Below are positions 17,269 through 26,295 of a stretch of DNA of 64,000 nucleotides, in pieces. The position numbers and the translations under genes are program-made. The stretch spans positions 3,935,501-3,999,500 of the forward strand of contig NZ_CP108080.1 of the NCBI RefSeq assembly GCF_036181745.1, given 5' to 3'. This DNA comes from Streptomyces sp. NBC_00259. GTDB taxonomy: Bacteria > Actinomycetota > Actinomycetes > Streptomycetales > Streptomycetaceae. Positions within the stretch are counted from its first letter, which is position 1. Each line of letters starts with the position of its first letter. The notes below the pieces were generated by a model, which was given only the letters and a program-made list of their open reading frames with translations, searched no databases and was not told the origin of the DNA.

Positions 17269-18507
17269 TTACTTCTTGGACGACGGGTGCTTGGGCCGCT
17301 GCTGGCCCTTGCGCTGTCCAGACTTGGCTTGGCGGGCGTTACCAGGGGCAGTCTTGCCCGCCGGCTTCGGCTTGGTGTCCTGCGGCTCGTCCTGCTTCTG
17401 CAGCGACAGCTTGTCCTCACCGGTCTGCTGGGCACCACCGGACTGGCGCTGAGACTTGCTCTGGCGCTTGGGCTGCCGCCGCGCGGCGGCGCCGGCATCG
17501 GCGTCGGCGGTGACGGTGTCGCTCTTGATCACGGTGCCGTCCGCCTGAGCGGCGTAGCCCGCCTTGGCCAGGCCGGCGATGAACTTGCGCTCGTTGTCGT
17601 TGCGGTCCGAGCCCTTGGCGACGATGGCCTGGACGATGTTGCGCTTGCGGCGGCCGCGCACCTCACCGTGGGCCGAGACACCCTTCAGCAGACGCTGCAG
17701 GTAGCTGTCCTGCGCCTTGGAACCCGGCGTCGGGTTCTGGTTGATCACGTACATCTGCTGGCCCATGGTCCACACGTTGGTGGTCAGCCAGTAGACGAGG
17801 ACACCGACCGGGAAGTTGATGCCCATGACGGCGAAGATGATCGGGAAGATGTACATCAGCATCTTCTGCTGCTGCATGTACGGCGTCTTGACCGACAGGT
17901 CGACGTTCTTCTGCATCAGCTGGCGCTGCGTGTAGAACTGCGACGCCGACATCAGGACGATCATGATGGCGGTGATGACGCGGACATCGGTCAGCGACGC
18001 GTGGAGCGCGGCGACCTTGTCTTCCGAGTCCGTGAACTTCGCGGCGATCGGGGCACCGAAGATCTTGGCCTGCCGCGCGCTGTCCACCAGGTTCTGGTTG
18101 AGCACGCCGATCGTCTTGCCGCTGGCGATGTTGCTCAGCACGTGGTAGAGCGCGAAGAAGAACGGCGACTGCGCGAGGATGGGCAGACACGAGGACAGCG
18201 GGTTGGTGCCCGTGTCCTTGTACAGCTTCATCATCTCTTCGGACTGACGCTGTCGATCGTTCTTGTAGCGCTCCTGGATCGCCTTCATCTTCGGCTGGAG
18301 CGCCTGCATGTTCCGCATCGACTTGATCTGCTTCACAAAGAGCGGGATCAGGCAGATACGGATCAACACCACCAGGGACACGATGGACAGTCCCCAGGCC
18401 CAGCCCGTGTCGGGGCCGAAGAGCGCCCCGTACAACGAGTGGAACTGGACGATGATCCAGGAAACGGGTGTGGTGATAAAGCTGAAGAGACTGGCAATCG
18501 TGTCCAC
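17269..18507 (-). CDS. yidC: Membrane protein insertase YidC
   Basis: Inserts membrane proteins alone or with SecYEG. The 412-residue protein has the 60KD_IMP/Oxa1 core of five transmembrane helices. These include the first helix near residues 8-30, the hydrophilic coiled hairpin (QALQPKMKAIQERYKNDRQRQSEEMMKLYKDTG), and later helices around VRVITAIMIVLMSASQFY and LMYIFPIIFAVMGINFPVGVLVYW. A Lys/Gln-rich tail of about 90 residues, presumably ribosome-facing, closes it. The GTG is 3 bp from the yidD stop. Confidence 0.96.
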   Translation of the reverse strand: MDTIASLFSFITTPVSWIIVQFHSLYGALFGPDTGWAWGLSIVSLVVLIRICLIPLFVKQIKSMRNMQALQPKMKAIQERYKNDRQRQSEEMMKLYKDTGTNPLSSCLPILAQSPFFFALYHVLSNIASGKTIGVLNQNLVDSARQAKIFGAPIAAKFTDSEDKVAALHASLTDVRVITAIMIVLMSASQFYTQRQLMQKNVDLSVKTPYMQQQKMLMYIFPIIFAVMGINFPVGVLVYWLTTNVWTMGQQMYVINQNPTPGSKAQDSYLQRLLKGVSAHGEVRGRRKRNIVQAIVAKGSDRNDNERKFIAGLAKAGYAAQADGTVIKSDTVTADADAGAAARRQPKRQSKSQRQSGGAQQTGEDKLSLQKQDEPQDTKPKPAGKTAPGNARQAKSGQRKGQQRPKHPSSKK

Positions 18508-18510
18508 TAA

Positions 18511-18837
18511 TCAGGCTCCTTGAGCATTGGGCGAGGTCTCTGCGGCCGGGCTGGTCTCAGGGGGTTGCCCGCCCTTGCCGCCACGCAGGTAGTCGCGCAG
18601 CAGCTCGTGCCAACGAGGTCGTTTACGGGGAGGGACGTGGTCCACACCGCCGGGCGACCACGGATTGCACCGCAGAATCCGCCAGGCGGTCAGCGCCGTG
18701 CCCTTCACCGCGCCATGCCGGTCGATGGCGGTGTACCCGTAGTGAGAACACGACGGGTAGTACCGGCAGACGGGCCCCAGCAGTGGGCTGATCGTCCACT
18801 GGTACAGCTTGATCAGAGCCAGCAGCGGGTACTTCAT
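18511..18837 (-). CDS. yidD: Membrane protein insertion efficiency factor YidD
   Basis: A 108-residue member of the YidD/HlyA-alpha family with the invariant Cys-rich signature CRYYPSCSHYGYTAIDRHGAVKG and the downstream RILRCNPW. It begins with an amphipathic membrane-associating helix. It assists YidC-dependent insertion. Its ATG overlaps the rnpA stop by 4 bp (ATGA). Confidence 0.95.
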   Translation of the reverse strand: MKYPLLALIKLYQWTISPLLGPVCRYYPSCSHYGYTAIDRHGAVKGTALTAWRILRCNPWSPGGVDHVPPRKRPRWHELLRDYLRGGKGGQPPETSPAAETSPNAQGA

Positions 18838-19205
18838 CGCGCGCCCCCTCCCAGCAGCCGCTGAAGAGCGGCGTCCAGGTCTCGGGCCAGGTGTACATGA
18901 TCGGCGTCACCCGCACCGGGCAGCGCCCGTACGACCACCAGGCTACCGGGGGGCAGCTCGGACAGTCGTTCGCGTATCAGGTGCCGCAGTCTCCGCTTCA
19001 CCTGGTTCCGTGTGACCGCGCCACCCACCGCCTTGCTCACGACGAAACCCGCACGCGTCGGGGGAGCGCTCTCCCCAGGCGCGTGCGGGTCCGTTGCACC
19101 GCTGCGTAGATGGACGACGAGAAGCGGGCGTCCGGCCCGGCGTCCTCGGCGTACCGCGATCGCGAAGTCCTCGCGCCGCCTCAGCCGATTCTCGGTAGGC
19201 AGCAC
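18834..19205 (-). CDS. rnpA: Ribonuclease P protein component
   Basis: The protein cofactor of RNase P for 5' maturation of tRNAs. It has 123 residues with the family signature AVTRNQVKRRLRHLIRERL (the RNR motif) and a very basic N-terminus. It starts with GTG at 19205 and is preceded by rpmH with an 18-bp gap, the near-universal rpmH-rnpA-yidD-yidC order. Confidence 0.95.
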   Translation of the reverse strand: MLPTENRLRRREDFAIAVRRGRRAGRPLLVVHLRSGATDPHAPGESAPPTRAGFVVSKAVGGAVTRNQVKRRLRHLIRERLSELPPGSLVVVRALPGAGDADHVHLARDLDAALQRLLGGGAR

Positions 19206-19223
19206 GTCATGACCTGACGGCGA

Positions 19224-19361
19224 TCAGGCGGACAGGTTGGCGCGACCCTTGCTGCGGCGGTTCGCCAGAATGGCGCGGCCGGCACGGGTACGCATGCGCA
19301 GGCGGAAACCGTGGGTCTTCGCGCGACGACGGTTGTTCGGCTGGAAGGTGCGCTTGCTCAC
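19224..19361 (-). CDS. rpmH: 50S ribosomal protein L34
   Basis: A 45-residue, highly basic ribosomal protein. Translation of the complement gives SKRTFQPNNRRRAKTHGFR followed by MRTRAGRAILANRRSKGR, the full L34 consensus. The GTG at 19361 is preceded by GGAG at suitable distance, and the stop is TGA at 19224. First gene of the leftward rpmH-rnpA-yidD-yidC-jag transcript. Confidence 0.97.
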   Translation of the reverse strand: MSKRTFQPNNRRRAKTHGFRLRMRTRAGRAILANRRSKGRANLSA

Positions 19362-19528
19362 TCGGGGGCTCCAGTAATGATTCGTGTGGCGGCGGGGCAT
19401 CGCCTGGCTGTCACCGTGCGCCCACGAGTAGCTCGCAATACGCCCGAGTGCACCGCTTCACGATCACTCATCGTGATCTTTGCCCATCGGAGGCAGGCGG
19501 CAGCAGCCATCGACAACTCGACCTGGTT

Positions 19529-19558
19529 ACGGTACGCGCGGCTACGCCATCCGGTCAA
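19529..19558 (-). promoter_or_regulatory. Predicted rpmH promoter
   Basis: Leftward TTGACC (complement of 19553-19558), an 18-bp spacer and TACCGT (complement of 19529-19534), fitting a principal-sigma (HrdB) promoter. It would give an rpmH leader of about 160 bases. Confidence 0.6.
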
Positions 19559-19581
19559 ACCAGGGTCACGGTGGCCCCGTC

Positions 19582-19635
19582 TGTGCACAGGCTGTGGACA
19601 ACAACTTGAACCACGCGGGTCGCCCTGACTACCGT
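19582..19635 (+). promoter_or_regulatory. Predicted dnaA promoter with DnaA boxes
   Basis: TTGAAC (19606-19611), 18-bp spacer, TACCGT (19630-19635). Immediately upstream are a perfect reverse DnaA box TGTGGACAA (19593-19601) and a one-mismatch TGTGCACAG (19582-19590), consistent with the autoregulation reported for streptomycete dnaA. The rest of the 369-bp rpmH-dnaA gap holds an ATCACGA-type inverted repeat near 19458-19473. Confidence 0.7.
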
Positions 19636-19730
19636 GACTGGACTCGAATTCCTTTCCTACCCGCCTGCCGGGCCTGACCGACCCGTCCCGAGAACCACAC
19701 ATTCGTGGGACCTGTGAGAGAGCGTGCCTT

Positions 19731-21497
19731 GTGGCTGACGTACCTGCCGATCTTGCCGCAGTATGGCCACGAGTGCTGGAACAGCTCCTCGGAGAAGGCC
19801 AGCAAGGCATCGAGCCCAAGGACAAGCAGTGGATCGAGCGGTGCCAGCCCCTCGCGCTGGTGGCCGACACCGCACTCCTCGCCGTCCCCAATGAGTGGGG
19901 CAAGCGTGTCCTCGAGGGCCGGCTCGCCCCGCTGATCAGCGAAACCCTCAGCCGTGAGTGCGGTCGGCCGATCCGGATCGCGATCACCGTCGACGACACC
20001 GCCGGCGAACCCGCGCCCCCGCCGGCGCCCTCCGCGCAGCAGTCCCGCTACCAGGGTCCGCACCACGACGGGCCGCGCCAGAACGACACCTACGAGGGAT
20101 ACGGTCACCGCCCCGCGAACGACGACGGGCTGCCGACCGTCCGCCCCGCCTACCCCGAGTACCAGCAGCACCGCCCCGAGCCCGGAGCGTGGCCGCGCAC
20201 CCAGGAAGAGCTGTCCTGGCAGCAGCCGCGACTCGGCGGTTTCCAGGAGCGTGACCCCTACGCGACGGCCCGCCCCCAGCAGCCGCAGCACGACTACCGC
20301 TCTCCGATGCCCGACCGCGGGCAGTACGACCAGCGCCCCGACCGGCACGACATGCCGGAGTCGCAGGGCCCGCGCCACGGTGGCCACGGCGGCCACGCGG
20401 GCGGCGGTGGCGTCCCCGGCCCTCTCGGCGCACAGCCCGCGCCGGCTCCGGGCCCCGGCGAGCCGCACGCCCGGCTCAACCCCAAGTACCTCTTCGACAC
20501 CTTCGTCATCGGCGCGTCCAACAGGTTCGCGCACGCCGCCGCCGTCGCGGTGGCCGAGGCGCCGGCGAAGGCGTACAACCCCCTTTTCATCTACGGGGAG
20601 TCGGGCCTCGGCAAGACGCATCTGCTGCACGCCATCGGGCACTACGCGCGGAGCCTCTACCCGGGCACCCGCGTGCGGTACGTGAGCTCCGAGGAGTTCA
20701 CCAACGAGTTCATCAACTCGATCCGCGACGGCAAGGGCGACACGTTCCGCAAGCGCTACCGCGATGTGGACATCCTGTTGGTCGACGACATCCAGTTCCT
20801 CGCGAGCAAGGAGTCGACGCAGGAGGAGTTCTTCCACACCTTCAACACGCTCCACAACGCGAACAAGCAGATCGTGCTGTCCTCCGACCGGCCGCCCAAG
20901 CAGCTGATGACGCTGGAGGACCGGCTGCGGAACCGCTTCGAGTGGGGTCTCACCACCGATGTGCAGCCGCCCGAGCTGGAGACGCGGATCGCGATCCTCC
21001 GCAAGAAGGCGGTGCAGGAGCAGCTCAACGCCCCGCCGGAAGTACTGGAGTTCATCGCCTCCCGGATCTCACGCAACATCCGTGAGCTGGAGGGTGCGCT
21101 GATCCGGGTCACGGCTTTCGCGAGCCTCAACCGGCAGCCGGTCGATCTCGGGCTCACCGAGATCGTCCTCAAGGACCTCATCCCGGGCGGCGAGGACGCC
21201 GCTCCGGAGATCACCGCGAGCGCCATCATGGCGGCGACCGCCGACTACTTCGGGCTGACCGTGGAGGACCTCTGCGGGTCCTCGCGCAGCCGGGTACTGG
21301 TCACCGCTCGGCAGATCGCGATGTACCTGTGCCGGGAGCTCACCGATCTGTCACTGCCGAAGATCGGTGCGCAGTTCGGCGGCCGCGACCACACGACGGT
21401 GATGCACGCGGACCGGAAGATCCGCGCGCTGATGGCCGAGCGGCGGTCCATCTACAACCAGGTCACCGAGCTCACGAACCGCATCAAGAACGGCTGA
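19731..21497 (+). CDS. dnaA: Chromosomal replication initiator DnaA
   Basis: AAA+ initiator that binds DnaA boxes and opens oriC. The 588-residue protein has domain I (residues 1-85), then a long Pro/Gln/Arg/His-rich domain II linker (about 90-245) typical of streptomycetes. The ATPase domain III has Walker A GESGLGKT at 289-296 and Walker B LLVDDIQF near 350. The DNA-binding domain IV carries the DnaA signature GGRDHTTVMHADRKI near 550-565. GTG at 19731 follows a weak GAGAG. The promoter upstream carries DnaA boxes. Confidence 0.98.
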   Translation: MADVPADLAAVWPRVLEQLLGEGQQGIEPKDKQWIERCQPLALVADTALLAVPNEWGKRVLEGRLAPLISETLSRECGRPIRIAITVDDTAGEPAPPPAPSAQQSRYQGPHHDGPRQNDTYEGYGHRPANDDGLPTVRPAYPEYQQHRPEPGAWPRTQEELSWQQPRLGGFQERDPYATARPQQPQHDYRSPMPDRGQYDQRPDRHDMPESQGPRHGGHGGHAGGGGVPGPLGAQPAPAPGPGEPHARLNPKYLFDTFVIGASNRFAHAAAVAVAEAPAKAYNPLFIYGESGLGKTHLLHAIGHYARSLYPGTRVRYVSSEEFTNEFINSIRDGKGDTFRKRYRDVDILLVDDIQFLASKESTQEEFFHTFNTLHNANKQIVLSSDRPPKQLMTLEDRLRNRFEWGLTTDVQPPELETRIAILRKKAVQEQLNAPPEVLEFIASRISRNIRELEGALIRVTAFASLNRQPVDLGLTEIVLKDLIPGGEDAAPEITASAIMAATADYFGLTVEDLCGSSRSRVLVTARQIAMYLCRELTDLSLPKIGAQFGGRDHTTVMHADRKIRALMAERRSIYNQVTELTNRIKNG

Positions 21498-21540
21498 CGC
21501 GAGCTTCCACAGAGCTCCGTACAGGCTGTGCACTCGGCTC

Positions 21541-21578
21541 CGAAGGGCGCCCCGGGACGGATTCCGGGGCGCCCTTCG
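21541..21578 (+). terminator. dnaA terminator
   Basis: Perfect 15-bp GC-rich stem (21541-21555 with 21564-21578) and 8-base loop, 43 bp after the dnaA stop. It insulates oriC from dnaA transcription. Confidence 0.9.
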
Positions 21579-22392
21579 CGGCTTCGGGGACGCCCCCGCG
21601 CAACTGCGCCGCCATCAACGGGCCATCGTGGTGTTCGAATAGCTGTCGTCGACGGCCCGTTCTCCACAGAGATCCGGAAGATCTTCCGTCCACAGCCTGG
21701 GGACTGCGAAGTTGTCCAGATTGCGTCCACAGGCGTGGGGGCCGAGAGGTGATCACTCCAGGTCAGCCGGTTGTGGAATTGTGTCCAACCGCGCTCCACA
21801 GACTGTGGACGCCCGGCTCGTCCACAAGGCGTGATCCTGGGTTGTCCCCACCCGGCCCACAGGCGCGGCTCCGTTGCCCACAGCTTCTCCACACCCCTGT
21901 CCACTGTTCGGCAACGAAACACCCCGGCTCACCGGACCGAGTGAAAGGCGTCACACCAAGGTGCTGGGTTGGCCTGTGGGGAACCTGGGTAAAGCTGGGG
22001 ACGGCACTGGGGAGAAGTCCCAGCGGCCTGTGCATCGGGTGTGCAGAACTTTCCGCCGTCCACAGATCCGCCCGGTTGTCCACTGCTGCCGCCCACAGGG
22101 CCCGTGGACAAAAAAACGGGTCTGACCTGCGCGGACGGGGTTATCCACGGTTTCCACAGCCCCTACTACTACTCCCACTCTTAGTTACCCGGGAATCTGC
22201 TTCGAAGAGGGGCCTGTGCACAACTCGCCGCCGGAGCCTCGGCTGCCTCTTGTCTCGACTTGACCCCGAGCCGCACCGAGTGTCGGTGCGGTGCGTCAGA
22301 CTGGTCTCCGGCATCGGGCCCCGCCATCCGTCGGGAGCCCTGCCGACACGAAGGCCAGCAGGGCGAGCGAGCAACAGCAGGAGGCGGTTCCG
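21579..22392. other. oriC: Chromosomal replication origin oriC
   Basis: Non-coding 0.8 kb between dnaA and dnaN with about 19 DnaA-box-like nonamers. Forward: 21660, 21686, 21712, 21723, 21792, 21818, 21842, 21874, 21885, 21897, 22056, 22076, 22141, 22150. Reverse: 21772, 21804, 21975, 22103, 22215. Closest to TTGTCCACA are TTGTCCACT (22076), TTGCCCACA (21874) and the reverse of TTGTCCACG (22103-22111). The boxes form two groups with a gap at about 21906-21974 and a second one before 22056. The most AT-rich spots are the A-run at 22110-22116 and the 22160-22200 segment. There is no E. coli-like AT 13-mer array. The dnaN leader is at the right end. Confidence 0.95.
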
Positions 22393-23523
22393 GTGAAGAT
22401 CCGGGTGGAGCGCGATGTACTCGCGGAGGCGGTGGCGTGGGTGGCCCGGAGCCTCCCGGCACGTCCGCCGGCGCCCGTTCTCGCGGGCCTTCTTCTGAAG
22501 GCGGAGGACGGAGCCCTCAGCTTCTCCAGCTTCGACTACGAGGTCTCGGCGAAGGTCTCGGTCGAGGCGGAGGTCGAGGAGGACGGGACGGTGCTCGTCT
22601 CCGGCCGCCTTCTCGCCGACATCTGCCGTGCCCTCCCCAACCGCCCGGTGGAGATTTCCACAGACGGTGTACGGGCGACCGTGGTCTGCGGCTCCTCCCG
22701 CTTCACCCTCCACACGCTCCCTGTGGAGGAGTACCCGGCGCTGCCGCAGATGCCGACCGCGACCGGCACGGTCCCGGGTGAGGTCTTCGCCTCGGCCGCC
22801 GCCCAGGTCGCCATCGCCGCGGGCCGGGACGACACGCTGCCCGTCCTCACCGGCGTACGGATCGAGATCGAGGGCGACACCGTCACCCTGGCCTCCACCG
22901 ACCGCTACCGCTTCGCGGTCCGCGAGTTCCTGTGGAAGCCCGAGTCCCCCGACGCCTCCGCGGTCGCCCTGGTGCCCGCGAAGACGCTCCTGGACACCGC
23001 CAAGGCGCTGACCAGCGGTGACACGGTCATCCTGGCGCTCTCCGGTTCGGGTGCCGGCGAGGGTCTGATCGGTTTCGAGGGTGCCGGTCGCCGCACCACC
23101 ACCCGGCTTCTCGAGGGTGACCTGCCGAAGTACCGGACGCTCTTCCCCACCGAGTTCAACTCGGTCGCGGTGATCGAGACCGCCCCGTTCGTCGAGGCCG
23201 TCAAGCGTGTCGCCCTGGTCGCCGAGCGGAACACTCCGGTCCGGCTCAGCTTCGAGCAGGGTGTGCTGATCCTGGAGGCCGGTTCCAGCGACGATGCACA
23301 GGCTGTGGAGCGGGTGGACGCGCAGCTGGAGGGCGACGACATCTCGATCGCCTTCAACCCGACGTTCCTGCTCGACGGACTGAGCGCCATCGACTCCCCG
23401 GTGGCCCAGCTGTCCTTCACCACCTCCACGAAGCCCGCGCTGCTGAGCGGTAAGCCGGCGGTCGACGCGGAGGCGGACGAGGCGTACAAGTACCTGATCA
23501 TGCCGGTGCGTCTGAGCGGCTGA
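22393..23523 (+). CDS. dnaN: DNA polymerase III beta sliding clamp
   Basis: Ring-shaped processivity clamp of the replicative polymerase, 376 residues in three repeated folds. Family landmarks include RVERDVLAEAVAWVAR at the start, the central GRDDTLPVLTGVRIE, and the hydrophobic C-terminal YLIMPVRL that forms part of the binding groove. GTG at 22393 is preceded by CAGGAGG. The frame is open upstream to 22291, but that stretch lies in oriC and does not resemble the family. Confidence 0.98.
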   Translation: MKIRVERDVLAEAVAWVARSLPARPPAPVLAGLLLKAEDGALSFSSFDYEVSAKVSVEAEVEEDGTVLVSGRLLADICRALPNRPVEISTDGVRATVVCGSSRFTLHTLPVEEYPALPQMPTATGTVPGEVFASAAAQVAIAAGRDDTLPVLTGVRIEIEGDTVTLASTDRYRFAVREFLWKPESPDASAVALVPAKTLLDTAKALTSGDTVILALSGSGAGEGLIGFEGAGRRTTTRLLEGDLPKYRTLFPTEFNSVAVIETAPFVEAVKRVALVAERNTPVRLSFEQGVLILEAGSSDDAQAVERVDAQLEGDDISIAFNPTFLLDGLSAIDSPVAQLSFTTSTKPALLSGKPAVDAEADEAYKYLIMPVRLSG

Positions 23524-23632
23524 GCCCCTGCACGGCCCCACTTCTGAGCGGCCGACCCCACAGGTGTGTGCCCGTGTCCCGGCGTAGGCTCGGACGCGGG
23601 TACGAAACGCCACACCGTAAGGAATCTGTCTG

Positions 23633-24511
23633 ATGGAGCTCGGTCTCGTCGGCCTCGGCAAGATGGGCGGCAACATGCGCGAGCGCATTCGCCGCGCAGG
23701 CCACACCGTCATCGGTTACGACCGCAATCCGGATCTCGCCGATGTCCACAGCCTTCAGGAGCTTGTGGACAAGCTCAAGGGACCGCGTGTGGTGTGGGTG
23801 ATGGTCCCGGCGGGTGCCGCGACCCAGGCCACGATCGACGAGCTGGCCGCGCTGCTGTCGCCCGGCGACATCGTCGTGGACGGCGGCAACTCCCGCTGGA
23901 CCGACGACGAGCGGCACGCCGTCGAGCTGGGCATCAAGGGCATCGGCTTCGTCGACTGCGGTGTGTCGGGCGGTGTCTGGGGCCTGGAGAACGGCTACGC
24001 GCTGATGTACGGCGGCTCCGAGGAGCATGTCGCCAAGGTGCAGCCCGTCTTCGACGCGCTGAAGCCCGAGGGCGACTTCGGCTCGGTGCACGCGGGCAAG
24101 GTCGGTGCCGGTCACTTCGCGAAGATGGTCCACAACGGCATCGAGTACGCCATGATGCAGGCCTACGCCGAGGGCTGGGAGCTGCTGGAGAAGGTCGACT
24201 CGGTCACGGACGTGCGCGAGGTCTTCCGCTCGTGGCAGGAGGGCACGGTCATCCGTTCCTGGCTGCTCGACCTCGCGGTCAACGCGCTGGACGAGGACGA
24301 GCACCTGGAGCAGCTGCGCGGTTATGCACAGGACTCCGGCGAGGGCCGGTGGACCGTGGAGGCCGCGATCGACAACGCGGTGCCGCTGCCGGCGATCACC
24401 GCGTCGCTGTTCGCGCGGTTCGCGTCCCGGCAGGACGACTCCCCGCAGATGAAGATGATCGCCGCCCTGCGCAACCAGTTCGGCGGGCACGCGGTCGAGA
24501 GCAAGAAGTAA
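23633..24511 (+). CDS. gnd: 6-phosphogluconate dehydrogenase (decarboxylating), short type
   Basis: Oxidises 6-phosphogluconate to ribulose 5-phosphate in the pentose phosphate pathway. The 292-residue length is the short, often NAD-preferring class rather than the 470-residue type. The Rossmann motif GLVGLGKMGGNM is at residues 4-15, the substrate signature VDGGNSRWTDDERH and the catalytic-lysine region GAGHFAKMVHNGIEY follow. ATG at 23633 is preceded by AAGGA. Its place between dnaN and recF is a streptomycete trait. Two DnaA-box-like nonamers (23742-23750 and 23764-23772) lie inside the gene. Confidence 0.95.
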   Translation: MELGLVGLGKMGGNMRERIRRAGHTVIGYDRNPDLADVHSLQELVDKLKGPRVVWVMVPAGAATQATIDELAALLSPGDIVVDGGNSRWTDDERHAVELGIKGIGFVDCGVSGGVWGLENGYALMYGGSEEHVAKVQPVFDALKPEGDFGSVHAGKVGAGHFAKMVHNGIEYAMMQAYAEGWELLEKVDSVTDVREVFRSWQEGTVIRSWLLDLAVNALDEDEHLEQLRGYAQDSGEGRWTVEAAIDNAVPLPAITASLFARFASRQDDSPQMKMIAALRNQFGGHAVESKK

Positions 24512-24574
24512 TCCACAGGCTGTTGGCACAGCTGTGAGCGGTAAGAGGTAAGCCGGGGGAGGTCGGCGTCCACC

Positions 24575-25744
24575 ATGCATGTCACGCATCTGTCGCTGGC
24601 CGACTTCCGCTCGTACGCCCGGGTCGAGGTCCCGCTCGAGCCGGGCGTCACCGCTTTCGTGGGGGCGAACGGGCAGGGCAAGACCAACCTGGTGGAGGCC
24701 GTCGGCTATCTCGCGACGCTCGGCAGCCACCGGGTCGCGTCGGATGCGCCGCTGGTACGGATGGGGGCGGACCGGGCGGTCATCAGGGCCGCGGTCACCC
24801 AGGGCGAGCGGTCCCAGCTCATCGAGCTGGAGCTCAATCCGGGCCGGGCGAACCGCGCGAGGATCAACAGGTCTTCGCAGGTCAAGCCCCGGGACGTGCT
24901 GGGCATCGTGCGGACCGTCATGTTCGCGCCGGAGGATCTGGCCCTCGTGAAGGGCGACCCGGGAGAGCGGCGGCGCTTCCTGGACGAACTCATCACCGCG
25001 CGCTCGCCGCGGATGGCGGGGGTGCGCTCGGACTACGAGCGGGTGCTCAAGCAGCGCAACACGCTGCTGAAGTCGGCGGCGATGGCGCGCCGGCACGGCG
25101 GGCGCTCGATGGACCTGTCGACGCTCGACGTCTGGGACCAGCACCTGGCACGGGCCGGGGCGGAGCTGCTCGCGCGGCGACTGGATCTGATCGCGACGCT
25201 GCAGCCGCTGACCGACAAGGCGTACGAGCAGCTGGCGCCGGGGGGCGGGCCGATCGCACTGGAGTACCGCGGCTCGGCGGAAGGCCCGGCGGGCGGTGCG
25301 GCAGTCGGTACGCCAGGCGGTGCCGCGGAGGGCTCGGCACAGACGCGTGACGAGCTGTACGAGCAGCTGATCGCCGCGCTCGCCGACGTGCGCAAGCAGG
25401 AGATCGAGCGCGGGGTGACGCTGGTCGGGCCGCACCGTGACGAGCTGCTGCTCAAGCTGGGCGAGCTGCCCGCGAAGGGCTACGCGAGCCACGGCGAGTC
25501 CTGGTCGTACGCGCTGGCGCTGCGGCTGGCCTCGTACGACCTGCTGCGGGCCGAGGGCAACGAGCCGGTGCTCGTGCTCGACGACGTCTTCGCGGAGCTG
25601 GACGCGCGGCGCCGGGAGCGGCTCGCGGAGCTGGTGGCTCCGGGCGAGCAGGTGCTGGTGACGGCGGCGGTCGACGACGACGTTCCGGGAGTGCTGGCGG
25701 GAGCGCGGTACGCGGTCGCGGACGGGGCGGTGGAGCGCGTATGA
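24575..25744 (+). CDS. recF: DNA replication and repair protein RecF
   Basis: SMC-like ATPase that helps load RecA at gaps. The 389-residue protein has Walker A GANGQGKTNL near residues 30-39, the FAPEDLALVKGDPGERRRFLDEL family block, and the ABC signature/Walker B region near the end (PVLVLDDVFAELDARRRERL). An Ala/Gly-rich insertion near residues 230-250 is probably a loop. It ends by overlapping the next ATG by 4 bp. Confidence 0.96.
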   Translation: MHVTHLSLADFRSYARVEVPLEPGVTAFVGANGQGKTNLVEAVGYLATLGSHRVASDAPLVRMGADRAVIRAAVTQGERSQLIELELNPGRANRARINRSSQVKPRDVLGIVRTVMFAPEDLALVKGDPGERRRFLDELITARSPRMAGVRSDYERVLKQRNTLLKSAAMARRHGGRSMDLSTLDVWDQHLARAGAELLARRLDLIATLQPLTDKAYEQLAPGGGPIALEYRGSAEGPAGGAAVGTPGGAAEGSAQTRDELYEQLIAALADVRKQEIERGVTLVGPHRDELLLKLGELPAKGYASHGESWSYALALRLASYDLLRAEGNEPVLVLDDVFAELDARRRERLAELVAPGEQVLVTAAVDDDVPGVLAGARYAVADGAVERV

Positions 25745-26295
25745 GCGAGCACGAGCTCCCGGCGGTTCCGGCGGGACCGGTCGCGCCCGAGTCGTCGGGC
25801 GTCGACCTGGCACGGGTCGCGCTGCGCGCGGCCAAGGAGCAGGCCCGGGCACGAGGAGCGGCCGCGCAGGATAAGCGGCAGGCCAGGCGGGGCGGCGGTC
25901 TGCGGTCCGGAGCGCGGTCGGACGGCCGGGATCCGCTGCCGCTGGGTGCGGCGATCAACCGGCTGATCACCGAGCGGGGCTGGGAGACGCCCGCGGCGGT
26001 GGGCGGTGTGATGGGCCGCTGGCCGCAGATCGTGGGCGAGGACCTGGCGAAGCACTGCGTACCGCTGCGGTACGACGAGGATCCCGACGAGCGGGTGCTG
26101 ACGGTGCAGTGCGACTCGACGGCGTGGGCGACACAGCTGCGACTGCTCGCGCCGCGACTCGTGGCCCGGCTGAACGAGGATCTCGGCCAGGGCACGGTCC
26201 GCCTGATCAAGGTCCTCGGCCCCGGTGGCCCCGCGCACCGGTACGGCCCGCTCCGCGCGCCGGGCAGCAAGGGCCCGGGCGACACATACGGCTGA
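25741..26295 (+). CDS. DUF721 (DciA-like) protein
   Basis: A 184-residue protein with a basic, Ala/Arg-rich N-terminus and a C-terminal DUF721 domain (around residues 70-150; WPQIVGEDLAKHCVPLRYD and WATQLRLLAPRLVARLN). DUF721 proteins include DciA, the loader of the replicative helicase in most bacteria that lack DnaC, so this is a plausible helicase operator. It is coupled to recF by ATGA overlap and lies in the standard recF-DUF721-gyrB order. Confidence 0.88.
   Translation: MSEHELPAVPAGPVAPESSGVDLARVALRAAKEQARARGAAAQDKRQARRGGGLRSGARSDGRDPLPLGAAINRLITERGWETPAAVGGVMGRWPQIVGEDLAKHCVPLRYDEDPDERVLTVQCDSTAWATQLRLLAPRLVARLNEDLGQGTVRLIKVLGPGGPAHRYGPLRAPGSKGPGDTYG

Noticed and set aside
17257..18510. 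Plus-strand 417-codon frame opposite yidC
   Set aside because: Exact shadow of yidC; composition (Leu/His/Arg/Asp) is typical of antisense frames in high-GC DNA.
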